Source: Thalassobaculum_A sp040219215
Lineage (GTDB): Bacteria; Pseudomonadota; Alphaproteobacteria; Thalassobaculales; Thalassobaculaceae
Direction: 5' to 3'
Assembly (NCBI RefSeq): GCF_040219215.1
Contig: NZ_JAVJSX010000034.1
Span: 62,001 to 126,000, forward strand
Length of the DNA stretch: 64,000 nucleotides
Under the pieces are notes generated by a model, which was given only the letters and a program-made list of their open reading frames with translations, was not told the origin of the DNA and ran no database searches. Position 1 is the first letter of the stretch; each line of letters starts with the position of its first letter. The position numbers and the translations under genes were made by a program. This document shows positions 61,665-64,000 of this stretch, in pieces.

Positions 61665-62071
61665 CAGCGTTCCGTGCTGAGGTGCGTAAGTTACTCGGGG
61701 GCCCCGCCGGACGCAACCGAGTCGGTCGATGGATGACGATTTTTTTTTGCCCAGACGAGCCGAATCGCAAGTTGACTTATCGAGACGAAACTTGATTCAA
61801 CGCCTTGTGTCTCGACATTAAAGCAATATCGAGAAGGTACCCGCAAAGCATTAACCAAAGGAGAAAGTGTTGATGGTGGAGCGGCTTAGAGGCTGACGCA
61901 TTTCTGTCACACGACTGCTTCCGCAGCCCGCCCCAGTAGCCGTCATGCGCCTCGTCGTGGCCCGATATGTTCGCAAGACATATGATCGGATATCAGTCCG
62001 ACGGCGGGCGGACCGTCGAGGCCGGTGCGGCGCGACCCGCAGTGGCAAGAAGCTTCTTCATCGAACACGCG

Positions 62072-62099
62072 AAAAGGCCGCCGGAAGCCGACGGCCTTT
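62072..62099 (-). terminator. Intrinsic terminator of rpsT
   Basis: On the minus strand AAAGGCCGTCGG, loop CTT, then CCGGCGGCCTTT form a 12-bp stem with one mismatch, followed by TTTTCG. It begins 39 nt after the rpsT stop and fits a rho-independent terminator. Confidence 0.75.
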
Positions 62100-62137
62100 G
62101 AAGCGCTGTGCAGTCGGCGGCCAGGGCCGCCGGATCG

Positions 62138-62404
62138 TCAGGCGCCGAGCGCCTTGATCCGCGCGTTCATGCGCGACAGCTTGCGAGCAACCGTATTGCG
62201 GTGCAGGACGCCCTTCGACACCCCGCGATGCATTTCCGGCTGCGCCTCCACGAAGGCGGTCCTGGCGGCGGCGTGGTCGCCGGCGGCAATCGCCTTCTCC
62301 ACCTTCTTCACGAAGGTGCGGATGCGCGAGGTGCGCGCGTGGTTGATCTCGAAGCGGTGCGCGTTGCGAACAATGCGCTTCTTGGCCGATTTGTGGTGCG
62401 CCAT
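62138..62404 (-). CDS. rpsT: 30S ribosomal protein S20
   Basis: 88-aa basic helical protein that binds 16S rRNA early in small-subunit assembly. Recognised by MAHHKSAKKRIVRNAHR at the N-terminus, RIRTFVKKVEKAIAAGD in the middle and GVLHRNTVARKLSRMNARIKALGA at the C-terminus. Stand-alone transcription unit with its own promoter and terminator, both visible. Location next to dnaA is common in alphaproteobacteria. Confidence 0.97.
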   Translation of the reverse strand: MAHHKSAKKRIVRNAHRFEINHARTSRIRTFVKKVEKAIAAGDHAAARTAFVEAQPEMHRGVSKGVLHRNTVARKLSRMNARIKALGA

Positions 62405-62444
62405 GGTAACTCTCTAAAGCCCGGCGGATACGCGGAAGGCGCGC

Positions 62445-62473
62445 CTTATAACCTTGCGCCTGATCTGCGTCAA
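62445..62473 (-). promoter_or_regulatory. Sigma-70-type promoter of rpsT
   Basis: On the minus strand TTGACG (62468-62473) is followed after exactly 17 nt by TATAAG (62445-62450). The -10 lies about 40 nt upstream of the rpsT start codon. Both hexamers are close to consensus and spacing is ideal, consistent with strong expression of a ribosomal protein gene. Confidence 0.75.
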
Positions 62474-62513
62474 CCGGTGTGGGTGGTTCCGGGTACCGGA
62501 AAAGCTGAAAGGG

Positions 62514-63290
62514 TCAGGAGTGCCGGAAGGCCGGCTGCCGCTTCTCGACGAACGCCGCCATGCCCTCCTTCTGATCCTCGGTGGCGAAAGTCGAGTGAAA
62601 CAGCCGTCGTTCGAAGCGCACGCCCTCGGACATTGTCGTCTCGTAGGCGCGATTTACGGCCTCCTTGGCCATCATGACAATCGGCTGGGACATGTCGGCG
62701 ACCCGGTTGGCGACCTTCATGACCTCGTCCATCAGTTCGGCGGCCGGCACGACCCGGCTGACCAACCCGGCGCGCTCGGCCTCCTGGGCGTCCATCATCC
62801 GGCCGGTCAGGCACATGTCCATCGCCTTGGACTTGCCGACGAAGCGGGTCAGGCGCTGGGTCCCCCCGGCACCCGGAATGGTGCCGATCGTGATCTCCGG
62901 CTGGCCGAACTTGGCGGAGTCGGCGGCGATGATGAAATCGCACATCATCGCAAGCTCGCAGCCACCGCCCAGGGCATAGCCGGCCACCGCGGCGATTACC
63001 GGCTTGCGGATCCGGGTAATGTGCTCCCAGCGCGCGGTGATGAAGTCCTCCTTGTAGACGTCCATATAGGACTTGGACTGCATCTCCTTGATGTCGGCGC
63101 CGGCCGCGAAAGCCTTCTCGCTGCCGGTCAGGACAATGCAGCCGATGGCGTCGTCGCCCTCCAACTCGTCCAGTCCGAACGCAAGTTCATCCATCAGGGC
63201 CGACGACAGCGCGTTCAGCGCCTTGGGCCGGTTCAGCGTGATGACGCCGACCTTGCCGCGGCGTTCGACCAGGATCGTCTCGTAAGCCAT
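62514..63290 (-). CDS. Enoyl-CoA hydratase
   Basis: Crotonase-fold enzyme that hydrates trans-2-enoyl-CoA in fatty acid oxidation. 258 aa: oxyanion hole regions AFAAGADIKEM and AVAGYALGGGCELAMMCD, catalytic glutamates in GGGCELAMM and QPEITIGTIPGAGGTQRLTR, CoA-binding KSKAMDMCLTGRMMDAQEAERAGLVSRVV. This protein sits between mutM and rpsT in many Rhodospirillales. Residues agree with the mitochondrial-type short-chain hydratase (EchA/ECHS1-like). A single 60-nt gap separates it from the exported protein gene upstream. Confidence 0.93.
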   Translation of the reverse strand: MAYETILVERRGKVGVITLNRPKALNALSSALMDELAFGLDELEGDDAIGCIVLTGSEKAFAAGADIKEMQSKSYMDVYKEDFITARWEHITRIRKPVIAAVAGYALGGGCELAMMCDFIIAADSAKFGQPEITIGTIPGAGGTQRLTRFVGKSKAMDMCLTGRMMDAQEAERAGLVSRVVPAAELMDEVMKVANRVADMSQPIVMMAKEAVNRAYETTMSEGVRFERRLFHSTFATEDQKEGMAAFVEKRQPAFRHS

Positions 63291-63347
63291 CGCATATGCT
63301 CCTTTCCAGATCCGCCATCGGCGGTCGGAACTATGGATCGTGCAGTT

Positions 63348-63731
63348 TCAGCGGGGTGTGAGTTCGAAACGGACAACCAGGCCGTCACCCTCCACCACGG
63401 TATCAACGGTCAGAACCTCGCCCTCGCGCATCCAGCGGCCGGCCTGATCGACCGACCAGCCAAGCTGGGGGAGGGTTTCGGCGTAGAAGGCGCGCACATC
63501 GGGCATGCGCACCTTGCCTTCCGCGAAGGCGACCACGATGCGGCCGGCCGCGGCGTCAAAACTCACGCTGGCAGCAGGGACGTTGGTCAGTCCCGGCATC
63601 AGCGGAAGATCCTCAAATCCATCGACGAAGGCATCCGCGCGGACGGGCGTGGACGCCGCTCCCCACAGCAGGCCGACCCCGATGACGACGGAGGCGGCGA
63701 GACGCGCGAGGAGCCGGTGCGGCTTGCTCAT
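63348..63731 (-). CDS. Hypothetical exported protein
   Basis: A 127-aa protein with a signal peptide (LLARLAASVVIGVGLLWGAAS) and a small mature domain. It contains DGFEDLPLMPGLTNVPAASVSFDAAAGRIVVAFAEG and YAETLPQLGWSVDQAGRWMREGEVLTVD, which read like a DUF4124/lipoprotein-type beta sandwich but match no family I can name. Placed between the hydratase and mutM on the same strand, it is probably transcribed with them. Confidence 0.7.
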   Translation of the reverse strand: MSKPHRLLARLAASVVIGVGLLWGAASTPVRADAFVDGFEDLPLMPGLTNVPAASVSFDAAAGRIVVAFAEGKVRMPDVRAFYAETLPQLGWSVDQAGRWMREGEVLTVDTVVEGDGLVVRFELTPR

Positions 63732-63748
63732 GGCTGGGGGCTTCTACA

Positions 63749-64000
63749 TCACCGCTGACAGGACGGACAATAGAAAGTCGACCTGCCGGTCTGAACGATT
63801 CGCTGAACGGTACCCCGGCACCCTTCCTTTGGGCACGGCTGGCCTTCGCGGTCGTAGACCCCGAAGGTGTGCTGGAAATAGCCGAGTTCCCCGGAGGTCT
63901 GCCGGTGGTCGCGCAGCGACGAGCCGCCGGCAGCGATGGCGTCGGTCAGCACGGCGCCGATCGCCGAGACCAGCGCATCGGCGCGCGCACCCCGGACATT
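63749..64000 (-). CDS. mutM: Formamidopyrimidine-DNA glycosylase, C-terminal part only
   Basis: Base-excision repair enzyme removing oxidised purines. Only the last 84 codons lie in the window; the frame is open through the right edge. Diagnostic elements: SSLRDHRQTSGELGYFQHTFGVYDREGQPC and the terminal zinc finger with pairs CPKEGC and CPSC, followed by QR at the C-terminus. The catalytic N-terminal proline and helix-two-turn-helix are outside the window. Confidence 0.93.
   Translation of the reverse strand, partial: NVRGARADALVSAIGAVLTDAIAAGGSSLRDHRQTSGELGYFQHTFGVYDREGQPCPKEGCRGTVQRIVQTGRSTFYCPSCQR

Larger units (their letters stand above)
61304..62071. other. Non-coding region between dnaA and the rpsT terminator
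   Basis: No convincing gene is present; short frames here lack ribosome sites and are Arg-rich. Reading from dnaA outward: GGGAGG for dnaA; a hairpin GACGAC-CTCA-GTCGTC (61513-61528) in the likely leader; a -10-like TATAAC; the palindrome AGCAC-CA-GTGCT (61561-61572); an AT-rich block (about 61600-61665) with ATTACTG repeats; a T-run at 61739-61748; and two GANTC sites (61763, 61793 area), which are CcrM methylation targets in alphaproteobacteria. I searched for TTATCCACA-type DnaA boxes by eye on both strands and saw none. Confidence 0.6.

Noticed and set aside
61304..62071. DnaA box cluster marking oriC
   Set aside because: No TTATCCACA-like 9-mers could be found on either strand; only AT-rich repeats are present.
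61945..62157. Arg-rich 70-codon frame in the dnaA-rpsT region
   Set aside because: No ribosome site, random composition, and it runs through the rpsT terminator.
62487..62501. TTCCGG-GTA-CCGGAA hairpin after the enoyl-CoA hydratase
   Set aside because: Only 6 bp and no T-run on the transcript side, so it was not called as a terminator.

Overview
The window is a stretch of high-GC bacterial chromosome, almost certainly from an alphaproteobacterium and most like Rhodospirillales. The evidence is the order mutM, enoyl-CoA hydratase, rpsT, dnaA, dnaN, recF, gyrB at the right-hand end, the linked coaBC-dut-moeB genes, and the large number of TRAP, MttB-family, MFS and oxygenase genes. Coding density is high, with many 4-nt ATGA/GTGA overlaps. 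I see no rRNA, tRNA, CRISPR array, transposase or prophage.

Layout. 1-5.6 kb: end of a HugZ-like gene, a secreted sugar-dehydrogenase-type beta-propeller protein, a NUDIX hydrolase, a DUF3179 protein and an AT-rich methyltransferase gene that looks acquired. 5.7-9.1 kb: housekeeping genes coaBC, dut and moeB plus a secreted protein. 9.4-16 kb: an orphan MttB-family methyltransferase, then a compact metal module (multicopper oxidase translationally coupled to a ZIP transporter with an added periplasmic domain, divergent from an MntR-type regulator with an inverted repeat between them), then phenylalanine hydroxylase, a DUF1194 protein and a small membrane protein. 16-24 kb: threonine aldolase, a TIM-barrel isomerase, two small lipoproteins, an isomerase/acyl-CoA ligase pair, a PhyH oxygenase divergent from a frame-disrupted LysR gene, and a nitric-oxide module (NsrR-like regulator plus truncated haemoglobin with a near-consensus NsrR operator). 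24-45 kb: a MscS channel, then an accessory catabolic and transport region (FAD and NAD oxidoreductases, DehI-like protein, 2OG oxygenases, PEP-mutase-like lyase, TRAP transporter, CoA-ester lyase, molybdopterin oxidoreductase, cupin, two Bcr/CflA-type MFS transporters). 45-54 kb: signalling and cell wall (MASE1-CHASE hybrid kinase, class A PBP, a kinase downstream of a periplasmic binding protein) and an unknown 397-aa protein. 54-64 kb: replication cluster, rpsT with a clear promoter and terminator, fatty-acid enzyme and mutM.

The most interesting unit is the MntR / multicopper oxidase / ZIP module, which resembles an oxidase-permease metal uptake pair built from different families. The NsrR-haemoglobin operon is the best supported regulatory circuit. 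The about 0.8-kb dnaA-rpsT intergenic region is the only long non-coding stretch; it holds an AT-rich inverted repeat but no recognisable DnaA boxes.
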